A DNA stretch of 64,000 nucleotides from contig JAQTQZ010000005.1 in assembly GCA_028712695.1 (NCBI GenBank), positions 62,001 to 126,000 on the forward strand, in the 5' to 3' direction. The number at the start of each line of letters is the position of its first letter. Positions within the stretch are counted from its first letter, which is position 1. Positions 11,001 to 18,912 of this stretch are shown one piece after another. The stretch comes from Methylovulum sp. (GTDB lineage: Bacteria; Pseudomonadota; Gammaproteobacteria; Methylococcales; Methylomonadaceae). Below the pieces are notes generated by a model, which had not been told where the DNA came from, did no database searches, and saw only the letters and a program-made list of their open reading frames with translations. The position numbers and the translations under genes were made by a program.

Positions 11001-11685
11001 CTATCAGAGGATAACGTTGAGTAAGCACTTTTCCCGGATTCGGATTATCGGTAGATTCTGGAATGCAGTATCGGAGCTCACATCTCAAAATCTCAAAATC
11101 AAAGAGAGGGTTCAGGTAGAGGCTGAATTTAAACGTCCCCCGCCCCTTTCCGCCCATCGGAAGAAATGCCGCGTTGGGGAGTATTTTCCAATTCGCAGGG
11201 CCGTTCCTGGCGGTGAAGGTAACCCCGCCGCCGTCGTTGGTTACCGCAAAGACAAACCTGTCATCCTGAATAGCTATCGATGAGCTGTTTACAACAGTGA
11301 ACGTCAGGTCTGATGTGATGGTGGCGGTTAATGGACTGGAAACGGCTAAGACAGATGAGTTATATGAAAGATAGCTGATGCTCTTGGAGGATATGTCGGA
11401 AAGGTCTAGGAGCCAGACCATGGATGGGCCGGCAGTACCGAGAGCACTTCGGACATCAGTATTAAACGTATCGGTCAAGTCATGAGTGGTGAGGTTTGGC
11501 TCGGCATAGCTAAAGAGATAAGTGCCGGAATATTTGTTAAAGGATTCTTCCAAACCGAAAGTAATTGGTATCTTGGAAGGGTCGGCCGTTTTCGGCAGGA
11601 GATAGCCAACCCAGCCGACATCGGCACTGCCGGAATCTGCTGTGTACAGAAAATCACTCGTATCGAGTCTCGTAAACGTTACCAT
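8068..11685 (-). CDS. Large beta-rich protein of unknown function (~1,205 aa)
   Basis: The frame extends to a GTG at 11691, but the ATG at 11685 (MVTFTRLDTSDFLY) is better placed behind a GATGGGGTG ribosome binding sequence. The protein is acidic, rich in Ser, Asn, Gly and aromatic residues, and has no visible signal peptide or membrane helix. The last ~300 residues resemble in style the beta-rich repeats of the giant gene downstream (SLQGVLKLTIGEMKLSYIEG, then SFFLFGGPKGSASKVSELGW). This suggests the two share a domain type, but I could not align them. The stop overlaps the start of the 591-aa gene, so these genes are probably one transcript. I recognise no catalytic motif and give no function; a large surface, particle or toxin-like component is only a guess from size and context. 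Confidence 0.85.
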   Translation of the reverse strand: MVTFTRLDTSDFLYTADSGSADVGWVGYLLPKTADPSKIPITFGLEESFNKYSGTYLFSYAEPNLTTHDLTDTFNTDVRSALGTAGPSMVWLLDLSDISSKSISYLSYNSSVLAVSSPLTATITSDLTFTVVNSSSIAIQDDRFVFAVTNDGGGVTFTARNGPANWKILPNAAFLPMGGKGRGTFKFSLYLNPLFDFEILRCELRYCIPESTDNPNPGKVLTQRYPLIDSSKFSSSVTLQMIAQLDPTRIIGVDRTFLAFSGSSCTSLNSTGCNASEPTKIFSTFVTDARHPILLAPVGWNDVSSVAPDSAVARLVFTRTDLEAENSNSYYMAPHGNFRLGIDPGFADASAPPALLAGIYGTETIGFTPYSDIPKDDGDYLSFVAYQSGYAPVYPLPEISPVGPPPNEEPLLTPLYQTSWVNVIQGSASSLTVGYYSQPEGASLYNNATMLYSQTKEYLGFFETAVAIDQSSGFCFPLVPYSTITVSVEPYTFSFKEIQGFETTILNPFRKKTIQNKKQTISVAHTMQRRNLADSHIAKLTSAPTTVATTPQGLLATVDTLDSSWQNLLLAINGTSIGSFALQFENLGDPLKNAFQSNQLMLVVSDGKNIGSLKYDNKGEEIKPVPTGAAFDNLMAIEEWLFSVDTPSSKSATPPVYGDYTNVMIFKFCHGSLTSLVQNPKGWTDPGDFNDIESIGMAGLAGVSTWIGEYFAQAQSDLALYPDYLQNFCQIINDPNWNGILALKADVAKLPSSIQGLMAGVVYPNDFYAHHFGIEINPVETDANGAVSLVNNSSLFGLINYVDADYYKQVAAGAGAGQPVPPRPGSSYDFKVLYLQSLFVNSAVAKFGSKTQLTCNQLYNEISTSLNGKTDNYNSMIIEGTYQNHNGKSVYVFATNGNNAYGFDSSIFNALNFTQGQFNTVSDGSDGGSVISVFSLTGKFDFRKIKNLDMFSFGSEGDPSLTDPKGLAFTNVFITMASNLASSAITAMTFDTSSITFNVADSDPRDNSLYPNFALDIKGLISGDAQSSPASKGFLRLQTDAKITGTVGTWYALNCSLNMGSPGALASSVGFVSSMSLCWSPSAVSNLDGDDPSYKVYLGLSLPGAGGDAKLLSLQGVLKLTIGEMKLSYIEGQQAYMMMLYDIALKFLGLVQIPPLNGRTSFFLFGGPKGSASKVSELGWYAVYNVAPTKPSETTQKVLVTGEGE

Positions 11686-12102
11686 GCACACCCCATCTTG
11701 ATTCCGTTATCGGCTACCAACGATTGGTCATGCCGAATCAAAATTAGCGAATACCTTTTGTTTTCCCTGTACTAGATTCCGGAAAATAATCCCGGCTGGT
11801 TAGACGGTCATTACGAAAGGGCATTCCGCGTAAGTTATAATGATTTTATGAATTTCTGCTTTTACGTCCCATAAACCCAACCCTGGATGATTATTCCGCA
11901 TCCATACCAACGCAATATTCAGATAAAGCCTTTCAGAACTTAATTTTTCAAATGCACCCGTTAAACGCCATTTATAATTAAGGCCAATTCCTTTACAAGA
12001 AACAAAGTCTATGGGCTGTTTTTTTTGATTATCGCGAAACTTTAGGATGCCATTGACGTAGCCCCATCCTGGCGGTAATTACCGCCAGGATGGGGGGCTA
12101 AG
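11686..12102. other. Intergenic region upstream of the large beta-rich gene
   Basis: This ~417-base gap is AT-rich and I see no convincing gene in it. It should contain the promoter of the minus-strand operon starting at 11685, but I could not pick a well-spaced -35/-10 pair. Its right end holds the perfect inverted repeat described separately. Confidence 0.5.
12062..12095. repeat. Perfect 17-bp inverted repeat (hairpin) after the 224-aa gene
   Basis: The left arm CCCCATCCTGGCGGTAA is followed directly by its exact reverse complement, centred between 12078 and 12079. It begins 7 bases past the TAG stop of the 224-aa gene in the direction of transcription. No T-run follows the stem on the minus strand, so it is not a textbook intrinsic terminator. 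It may act as a terminator, a 3' stabilising hairpin or a protein site. Confidence 0.7.
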
Positions 12103-12777
12103 CTAGTAATTGTCTGTTTTGAACGTGGTTCGGGCAACAATATCAGAGGCGTTCGGGCCACTAGCATACGCAAGCGTATATGTTGAGCCAGTCCTGATCT
12201 GTAGTGTAGTGTTTAAACCTTGGGAGTCTTGGCTGTTATTGGAAGTGACATCCCATTTTTGAAGGTAATTTCCATTGAAATCTAGGGTGCTGCCTTGCCA
12301 TAAGCCGATCCAGTTGCCATTTTTTTTCGGGTCGTTGCCATCAAGTGTGACGAATGTCACGACAATGCTGCTTGTTCCCACTATGACCGGAGTAATTATG
12401 TTTTGATGGAGAACACCTTGTACAATACCGTTAGTGTCTTCCTCCCCACCGGGAGTAAAGGAGATGCTTGCACCGATAGAGCCGTAGTTAGGATCATTTG
12501 TGCCTGCTTTATTCCCTGCCCCCCAGCCGACAATATAGGGAACCCCAGTGGTTAATTGTTCAAATGTCTGTGAATTGCTCCGCTCGTTTCCGATGATCGG
12601 TTTGGTGACGTTCCCTGCTTTGCCAAAAGGGATCTGCGTATCCTGCCAAATACTAAGAAAGCAATGATTATTCGCAGGCTGCTCATACAACATTGCGGTG
12701 TAATCTATCGAAACAGTAGAGCCGACGAGTGTACCCACAAGCTGGATACCTTCCGTTTGAGTAATTTTAAAATTCAT
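12103..12777 (-). CDS. Two-repeat beta-sandwich-like protein, paralogue of the adjacent lipoprotein
   Basis: A 224-aa protein starting at ATG 12777 behind an AAGGGGAAAGC ribosome binding site. It has no signal peptide. Two halves of ~110 residues repeat a pattern: a strand-rich stretch, a turn like SIWQDTQIPF or NWIGLWQGS, then YIVGWGAG or YTLAYASGPN. The same order and motifs occur in the lipoprotein encoded at 13073-13792; compare YTLAYASGPNASDIVARTTF with YTIGFASGPNLKDIISSVTF. The two genes are therefore paralogues about 295 bases apart on the same strand. The first gene of the large-protein group lies a few hundred bases downstream. I do not recognise the family; a binding or lectin-like role is only a guess from the beta-rich look. 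Confidence 0.8.
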   Translation of the reverse strand: MNFKITQTEGIQLVGTLVGSTVSIDYTAMLYEQPANNHCFLSIWQDTQIPFGKAGNVTKPIIGNERSNSQTFEQLTTGVPYIVGWGAGNKAGTNDPNYGSIGASISFTPGGEEDTNGIVQGVLHQNIITPVIVGTSSIVVTFVTLDGNDPKKNGNWIGLWQGSTLDFNGNYLQKWDVTSNNSQDSQGLNTTLQIRTGSTYTLAYASGPNASDIVARTTFKTDNY

Positions 12778-13072
12778 GCTTTCCCCTTATTGGCCGTAGA
12801 TTTTAGTGAGAGTAAATTACGAACTGCTGAGTGAGGATACTAGAGTTTTTGTCATGTGTAAACAATAAATAATTAATGGATGGAGCTTAAAAAAACAGCT
12901 GAGTTATAAAGCTTTTTTCTTTTTTTCAGACGTATTTAGCAATTGGAATTTACTCAAAATAAAGGCCACTTTGAATGATTTATTTATTGCCATTGGAAAC
13001 GGTTTTTTGACCGTACAATTACACAAATTAATGGGTGTCCTCTAAGTCGGCATTTGGTGAAACCATAAAAAG

Positions 13073-13792
13073 TTATGGTGACGTCTTGAAGGTGACAGAT
13101 GAAATTATATCCTTTAAATTCGGCCCGGAAGCAAAGCCGATGGTATAGGTGGTGCCGACAAGCATTTTCAAACCGTTAATGGCCTGGGTGCCAGAGGATT
13201 GGTCCGAATCAACTTCTGCCCTGCCAAGGGGCTGACCAGCACCGACCCCGTCCCCTTCCCAAATTCCAACCCAAGCGCCTGAATCTGCCGGTCGATACCC
13301 GTCCGGCATTGTGTAAGAGACAATAATGGAGTTGATTGCGACAGCGTTAACCGTTAGCGATGAATTGAAGGGCACTCCGACAGAAATGCCCGGCATAAAA
13401 TTCAAGGTTGCTGATATCGTCTTGACTGAATTGCTGCTCCCGATACCGACAATGTATGGAACTTCGGTAATAGAGGCTTCTACCGCCTGGCTGCAGTTCG
13501 TCGTATTGCATGGCACTTTATCTAATGCGACCGGATCAATCGGCTGGTAATACGGAATTTGCTGGTCTTCGTAGGCGGCGATAAAAAATCCGGAAGTGAC
13601 CGGAATAATGCCATTGAAAGTACTGAACTCTACAGAAAAATACCGGCCAATAATTTTCCCGGCAATGGTGACCGATTCACTTTTTACCGGTGTAAAATTT
13701 AATGATGCTGCAGGGACTGGGGACACAAATGTTCTGCTGCCACAAGAAACAAGCAAAACACTTATAAGGAGCCCCGTAACAATAAGACGCAT
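13073..13792 (-). CDS. Lipoprotein with two beta-sandwich-like repeats
   Basis: A 239-aa protein with a clear type II signal peptide: MRLIVTG, a hydrophobic core, then the lipobox LLVSC, so Cys17 should be lipidated and the mature protein membrane-anchored. The mature part carries two repeats matching the cytosolic-type paralogue at 12103-12777, including AWVGIWEGDG and YTIGFASGPNLKDI. Three Cys follow the lipobox region (two in CNTTNC), which could form a disulfide outside the cytoplasm. Start ATG 13792 is preceded by GGTGGATAG. The pairing of a lipidated and a non-secreted paralogue is unusual. Function unknown. Confidence 0.8.
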   Translation of the reverse strand: MRLIVTGLLISVLLVSCGSRTFVSPVPAASLNFTPVKSESVTIAGKIIGRYFSVEFSTFNGIIPVTSGFFIAAYEDQQIPYYQPIDPVALDKVPCNTTNCSQAVEASITEVPYIVGIGSSNSVKTISATLNFMPGISVGVPFNSSLTVNAVAINSIIVSYTMPDGYRPADSGAWVGIWEGDGVGAGQPLGRAEVDSDQSSGTQAINGLKMLVGTTYTIGFASGPNLKDIISSVTFKTSP

Positions 13793-14066
13793 CTATCCAC
13801 CCATATGGTTTATATTTTATCACTAGGTTATGCTGGCATGGATTACCTTAGCCCAATGAGGGTGGAATCCATGGAATTGACGGCTTCTTGTGAAAACGCT
13901 GTTCCCGTTATCGTACCACCCAGGCAACAACCGCCCTTCGCTGTCCACACAGAGAACCCAGCCTATACCTGGCAAAGATCACCGACAACTTATCCCATTT
14001 GCCTGAGAGCTTCCGCACGGTTACCGCTTTTGCCCTGTCCTCCAAATCCTTAAGAATCCCCGTCAA
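13793..14066 (-). other. Leader region of the lipoprotein gene with riboswitch-like strings
   Basis: This ~274-base stretch separates the DUF5682 stop from the lipoprotein start. On the minus strand it contains, in order, ACAGGGCAAA, CGGAAGC, CTCTCAGGCAAA and CCAGGTATAGGCTGGGTT. These echo conserved strings of GEMM-I (c-di-GMP) and glycine riboswitches, but the pairing is not consistent with either. Short open frames also run through it. I treat it as an untranslated leader or a degenerate gene end, undecided. Confidence 0.25.
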
Positions 14067-16322
14067 CTAGAATCTACCCACCTCGACCCCCAAAATCTGA
14101 TCCAACAACGGCAACGCCAAAGCCGCCCGTTCGTGGTCAAAATCACCGTTATCGGGTGGGTTGTCAGTCACCAAACTGCTATGGCGCATTTTGTCCAACA
14201 AACCGCGCCGTTCACCCAAGGCAAAGGTCGAAAATGTGCGCCGCAACAGCGGCGTGATGGCCTCGAAACGTTCCGGGGCCAGGCCGCACACATAACCGTC
14301 CAGCACCGCCAGCAAGGCTTCGTCGTGCAACAAGGCCAGGCCTGCACCTGCCAGCAAGCCTTCCAGCCAATCGGCCGCTTGGCTGGGGTCTTCGGCGCGG
14401 GATAAGGCTAAGCCTAAGGCGTTGGCGACCGCTTCGGCGCTGATCGCTTGGGCATTGGCGAGCAGGCGGTAGGCTTTGCCGGCGATCACGCCTTGGATGC
14501 CATCGCTGGCTGCCAGTCGCAATAACACTTGCCGCCACGGGGCCAGCAAATCGGCATTGTCCAGCAGTTGCAAGGCGTTGTTGACGGCAGCCAGCGCGGC
14601 GGCGAGGTGGCGTGCGTTGTCGGCATCGACTTGGCGGCAATGATTGTTCAGACCGATGTTGATGCGTACCGCCAAACTTTCCACCAGATGCAGCAAGGCG
14701 GCGTTGTCCGTGCCGCGCACATCGCCATAACGGACGATTTGCACCAAGCCCGGCAGGGCGGCGAGCAGTTCGTCGATTTGGTGGGTGGTGGCGGCGCGGT
14801 TGTGCAGGATGTCCAGCGCGAGTCGGACAGCGTTGGGCAAATCTGCCAACAACAAACGCTGCAAGCCGCCTAAAATCGCGGCTAAGGTGTCGGCTTTTTG
14901 CAAGTCGGCAATGGCAAAGGCTTCGGTGGCGGTGGCTAGGGTGGTTCCCCAGATATTTTTTTCTATCAAGGCCAATTCAAAGTCAGGCTTCCATTGGATT
15001 TGCCAGTTTTCTTTAAACGTGCCTTTGCCACGACTGTCGATAATGCGCCCCCATGTCAACTCAAAGATTTGCAAACGGTACAGCAAGACTGAGCGGTTGC
15101 GTCCGTTGTCGGTACGCAAATCCAATTCGATGACTTTTTCGACCGCTTCTTTTGCTAGCCGCACGCTTTTTATTTGCTGGTTAAAATCTTGTTGCAATGG
15201 CGTTTGCGGCATCTCATCAGGCACTTGCCCCATGCGTTCACCCACCCAAAGCCGTGCGTCCAAGAGTTTCAGCGCGGTGGCATCGCCCAAGCCGAACAAG
15301 GTTTGCATGGCTTCCTGCATATCGCTGGGGTTGGGTGGATGGCGTCCGCGCAAAATTGCCAGATTGTCCGCCAAGCGCACCGCATCGATAACGCTGGCGG
15401 GGGAAATGTCCATGTCTTGTTCGCGTAACAAGCGCGCGGCGCGGGTGATCCAACCGCCGCTGACGCTGTACGCGAGCGGATTTTGTTGACCGTGTTCCCA
15501 AAGGAAATCGTACCAGCCGGGCGAGTTGACCCCAGCGCCGTAACCGCTATGGTAACTGATGCGGCTGTAAGTCCACGGTATCCAGGTGGCGGTGATCTTG
15601 GTTTTCGGTAAGCCTTTTAATAACGCACTGTCGGTTTTGGCGGCGATTTTTTCCAGCAAAGCCGGGACATGCCACGCCCCGCACACCACGGCGATTTTTT
15701 GAAAGCCGTCTTTACGCGCCTTGCGGATGGCTAAACGCATCCATGCCTCGCGGTATTGCTCACGTTGGCTGAGCGGGCGTTCGGCGGCTATCGCAGAACG
15801 CACGGCGGTCATGGCTTCGGCGATGGCGACAAACACTTCGCCTTCATGCGGATGCTGCTCTACCATTTGTTCCCACCACTGTTCACCATCGTCAAATCCA
15901 GCGGTGTGGGCGAGCAAATCCAGCGGGTCAACCGGCAGTTGCAGGCTGTCGATAGGTTCGTCATCGTCTGGCGTTGCATCAGCTTCGGCGCGTTTTAAGG
16001 CCAATGAATGGGCTTGCGGTAAATCGAAAAATTCCAGCGGGATATGCGCGGCATCGGCATAATGCAAGGTCTGCCATTCCGGCGAAAAACGCGTGAATGG
16101 GTAAAACACCGCTTCGGCAGGATTGTCGTTGGCATAAAACAATTGCGCGACGGGCGGTTGCAATTGCGGATTTTGGATATGCGCCACTAGCGGCGCGGCT
16201 TCCGGAGGGCCTTCCAGCAATATCTTATCGGGCGCGAACTGCTTCAATGCCCGCAACACGCTTTGTGCGGAGCCTGGGCCGTGGTGACGGATGCCTAGGT
16301 AGAAAATGTTGTCGATCAGCAT
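14067..16322 (-). CDS. DUF5682 family protein
   Basis: A 751-aa protein opening with YLGIRHHGPGSAQSVLRAL and ILLEGPPEAAPLV, the signature of the DUF5682 family, whose N-terminal part recalls TraB/PrgY-type folds. IAVVCGAWHVPAL near residue 215 is a second conserved block. The C-terminal half is helical and Ala/Leu-rich. The start ATG lies three bases beyond the stop of the MoxR-type ATPase gene, so the genes are in one operon. Family members are commonly encoded with a MoxR ATPase, a DUF5691 protein and a SWIM protein, as here. The biochemical function is unknown; a role in an ATPase-driven quality-control or stress complex is inferred from context. It is the last gene of the operon; a vWA-domain gene would normally be expected nearby and is absent. 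Confidence 0.85.
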   Translation of the reverse strand: MLIDNIFYLGIRHHGPGSAQSVLRALKQFAPDKILLEGPPEAAPLVAHIQNPQLQPPVAQLFYANDNPAEAVFYPFTRFSPEWQTLHYADAAHIPLEFFDLPQAHSLALKRAEADATPDDDEPIDSLQLPVDPLDLLAHTAGFDDGEQWWEQMVEQHPHEGEVFVAIAEAMTAVRSAIAAERPLSQREQYREAWMRLAIRKARKDGFQKIAVVCGAWHVPALLEKIAAKTDSALLKGLPKTKITATWIPWTYSRISYHSGYGAGVNSPGWYDFLWEHGQQNPLAYSVSGGWITRAARLLREQDMDISPASVIDAVRLADNLAILRGRHPPNPSDMQEAMQTLFGLGDATALKLLDARLWVGERMGQVPDEMPQTPLQQDFNQQIKSVRLAKEAVEKVIELDLRTDNGRNRSVLLYRLQIFELTWGRIIDSRGKGTFKENWQIQWKPDFELALIEKNIWGTTLATATEAFAIADLQKADTLAAILGGLQRLLLADLPNAVRLALDILHNRAATTHQIDELLAALPGLVQIVRYGDVRGTDNAALLHLVESLAVRINIGLNNHCRQVDADNARHLAAALAAVNNALQLLDNADLLAPWRQVLLRLAASDGIQGVIAGKAYRLLANAQAISAEAVANALGLALSRAEDPSQAADWLEGLLAGAGLALLHDEALLAVLDGYVCGLAPERFEAITPLLRRTFSTFALGERRGLLDKMRHSSLVTDNPPDNGDFDHERAALALPLLDQILGVEVGRF

Positions 16323-16325
16323 GGT

Positions 16326-17405
16326 TTAGCTAAGTTCACGGCACGCGCGGTACAAATCCCGCCAGTCGGCGCGTTCTTTAACCACCGTTTCCAAGTATTC
16401 CCGCCAGACTATCGGGTCTTGCACCGGATCTTTGATGACCGCGCCGATCAGGCTGGAGGCCAAATCCGCCGCGCTCAATTCGCCGTCGCCAAAATGCACC
16501 GATAGGCTGATGCCGCTGTTCATGACCGAAATGGCTTCGGCGGTGCTTAAGCTGCCAGAGGGGATTTTCAGTTTTTCTTTATTGTCCAGCGTCATGCCCA
16601 TGCGTAGTTCGCGGAAAATCGTCACCACGCGCTGGATTTCTTTCAACACCGATTTTTCCATCGGCAAGTACAACAATCTGCCCAAATCGCGCACCCGTTG
16701 CTCGACGATTTCCACTTCTTTTTCCAGCGTCGCAGGGGTCGGCAAAATCACGGTGTTAAAGCGGCGTTGTAGGGCGCTGGACAATTCGTTGACACCTTTG
16801 TCGCGGTTGTTGGCGGTGGCGATGACGTTAAAGCCTTGGCGGGCGGCAATTTCGGTGTTCAGTTCAGGAACCGGCAAATGCTTTTCGGACAGCACGGTAA
16901 TTAAAGTGTCCTGCACATCGGATGGGATGCGCGTGAGTTCTTCGATACGTGCAATTTTGCCGTTCTGCATGGCATGCAACATCGGGCTGACCACCAGTGC
17001 GTCCATGCTGGGGCCTTTCGCCAACAGTTGCGCGTAGTTCCAACCGTAGCGGATGGCTTCTTCGCTGACGCCTGCCGTGCCTTGGATGACCAAAGTGGAA
17101 TCGCCACTGACCGCCGCCGCCAAATGTTCCGACACCCAGGATTTGGCCGTGCCGGGCACGCCGTACAACAGCAAGGCGCGGTCGGTGGTGAGCGTGGCGA
17201 CGGCGATTTCCATCAGGCGTTGCTCGCCAATGTATTTGGGCGAGACGACAAAGCCATTGCTTAGCGTGCCACCCATCAGATATTGCACCACCGCCCACGG
17301 TGATAACGCCCAGTTGGCGGGTTTTTGCCGTGTGTCTTGGGCTTTAAGGGCCGCCAGTTCTTCAGTAAATTGATGTTCGGCGTGGTGGCGGATGACTTCA
17401 GTCAT
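16326..17405 (-). CDS. MoxR-type AAA+ ATPase
   Basis: A AAA+ ATPase of ~359 residues. It shows a Walker A loop GVPGTAKS near residue 90, a degenerate Walker B/sensor region (GKIARIEELTRIP), sensor 1 in NVIATANNRDKGVNELS and an arginine-finger-like ALQRRFNTVILPTP. The start at ATG 17405 has an AGGAG site seven bases upstream and overlaps the end of the DUF5691 gene by eight bases; a longer TTG start is less likely. MoxR proteins typically act as chaperone-like remodelers, often with a vWA partner that supplies a metal-dependent adhesion site. No vWA gene is adjacent. The neighbours suggest that DUF5691, DUF5682 and the SWIM protein form a complex with it or act on the same substrate. Confidence 0.9.
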   Translation of the reverse strand: MTEVIRHHAEHQFTEELAALKAQDTRQKPANWALSPWAVVQYLMGGTLSNGFVVSPKYIGEQRLMEIAVATLTTDRALLLYGVPGTAKSWVSEHLAAAVSGDSTLVIQGTAGVSEEAIRYGWNYAQLLAKGPSMDALVVSPMLHAMQNGKIARIEELTRIPSDVQDTLITVLSEKHLPVPELNTEIAARQGFNVIATANNRDKGVNELSSALQRRFNTVILPTPATLEKEVEIVEQRVRDLGRLLYLPMEKSVLKEIQRVVTIFRELRMGMTLDNKEKLKIPSGSLSTAEAISVMNSGISLSVHFGDGELSAADLASSLIGAVIKDPVQDPIVWREYLETVVKERADWRDLYRACRELS

Positions 17406-18912
17406 GGGCAAGCTCCTGGTGCAGTACGTGGCGTTGGGAAAAATGTGTGATTAATTCAGAAAAATACGGGGTATCGCTTTGCTTTAGGCGTTGGTTGATC
17501 ATGGGGTAATCCGCCAACGGCAATTTAAAAGCCAGTTGTGCCAAAGCATTGCGGTCGAACAGATAACGCCCGTTGTCTTCTTGGGCGGCGGCGAGCATGG
17601 TTTCTATCAAGGCTAAGGCGAACGGGCCGGACAAGTTTTTTTGTTGGTGGGCGAGTCCGAACATGAACGTTCCGGCTTCCCGTCCTTTCAATTCTTTCAA
17701 ATGGGCGATGACCAACGGCTCTAAGCTTGCCAACGGAAACGTCCCACCAAACCGTTGTAGCCACGCACTGCGCTGTTTGGCCTCAAGGCTGGCGAAGCGG
17801 GGCGGCAACCAAGCGGTGCAGCCATGCAAAGCAGCCCCTGCATCCAAACCGTTAAGCAAGACGTTGGCAAAGTCGCTGCGGCTAGCGGCATCGGCTAATT
17901 TTTCGACACTTAAATCCAAGTTTTGCGCTAATTGCAGCGGATAGCATAAGCCCAACCATTGATATAACCAGCCCGCTTTTGCGCCGATTTTTTCTGCTGC
18001 CATCGGCAAATAGTCCAGTTTTTCTTGGATGCCACGTTTTTTCCAAGTTTCCGATAGATTATCAGGCAGTTGAACCTGTAATTGTGGCTTGCCTAATAGC
18101 GGTTTGTGGATGCTGAGTATGGCTTTGAGCGTGTCTTGCAACAAGGCTGTGGTGTCGGGATCGTGCAATTTGACAAGCCATTGCGTGGCTTTTTCGCGCA
18201 CGGGCTGGCTACGGTCTGTGTGTAAGGTTTGCAAAAACGGCAAGGCATCGGCGTTTAGATGGTCGCCCAATGCTTCCAGCAAAGCTAGGCGGTCTTTGGC
18301 ATTTTCACTGGGCCAGACGATGGGCAATTGCGCCAAGGTGTTGGCAAAATCAGCTTGTAAGGCTTGCCCGAACAAAGATAACCGTGCCGGGCCGTGGGCG
18401 GATTGCCATGCGTTGGAATCCTCAGCCGCCAAGCCTAGCAGGCGTTCCCAATCGGGATTTTGGGCACATAACCATAAACCGCGTTGACCAATGACCGCCC
18501 GGACTTGCACGGCATCGGCGCGGTTGCTGGCGCACCACGCCAAGAACTCCGCCAATATATCCGGTGTGAGTATCTGTTGTTTGGCAGCCAATAAAGCCAA
18601 AGCTTCTTTGATTAATCCGTGGTTTTGTTCCTGCAAATAGCGTTGTAAGCGGGATTGGATGCTGGCCGATATAAAAGCATGGGTTTCGGCATTGCTGATG
18701 GCGGGAGGTTCGGCGATAGTGGTTGTGGTGGTTTGCCCGACCGCACGGTACGCCGCCACTAAAGCCAAGGCGTTGAGCAATTGCAGCTCGTGGCTGAGAG
18801 ATTGCCAGTGCTGTTGGCGTTGTTGCAACGCGGCGGGCCCCAGAGGCGGCAAACCCGCACCGTGTTGGCTGCCGATGATGGCGTGTTTGAGCAAGTCTTG
18901 CCACATTTTCAT
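17398..18912 (-). CDS. DUF5691 domain-containing protein
   Basis: A predicted 504-aa helical protein, Leu/Ala/Gln-rich like HEAT-repeat or scaffold proteins, beginning MKMWQDLLKHAIIGSQHG. I chose ATG 18912 because it forms an ATGA overlap with the SWIM gene stop (TGA 18911-18909); the open frame extends further upstream inside the SWIM gene. The conserved N-terminal stretch (LLKHAIIG, then LPPLGPAALQQR) is typical of DUF5691. Within the operon it lies between the SWIM zinc-finger gene and the MoxR ATPase, the usual order for this gene set. No catalytic residues are evident. A scaffold or adaptor role is an inference. Confidence 0.82.
   Translation of the reverse strand: MKMWQDLLKHAIIGSQHGAGLPPLGPAALQQRQQHWQSLSHELQLLNALALVAAYRAVGQTTTTTIAEPPAISNAETHAFISASIQSRLQRYLQEQNHGLIKEALALLAAKQQILTPDILAEFLAWCASNRADAVQVRAVIGQRGLWLCAQNPDWERLLGLAAEDSNAWQSAHGPARLSLFGQALQADFANTLAQLPIVWPSENAKDRLALLEALGDHLNADALPFLQTLHTDRSQPVREKATQWLVKLHDPDTTALLQDTLKAILSIHKPLLGKPQLQVQLPDNLSETWKKRGIQEKLDYLPMAAEKIGAKAGWLYQWLGLCYPLQLAQNLDLSVEKLADAASRSDFANVLLNGLDAGAALHGCTAWLPPRFASLEAKQRSAWLQRFGGTFPLASLEPLVIAHLKELKGREAGTFMFGLAHQQKNLSGPFALALIETMLAAAQEDNGRYLFDRNALAQLAFKLPLADYPMINQRLKQSDTPYFSELITHFSQRHVLHQELAHD

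Noticed and set aside
13805..14053. Plus-strand 82-codon frame upstream of the lipoprotein gene
   Set aside because: No ribosome binding site or recognisable sequence; it runs antisense to the leader of the lipoprotein gene.
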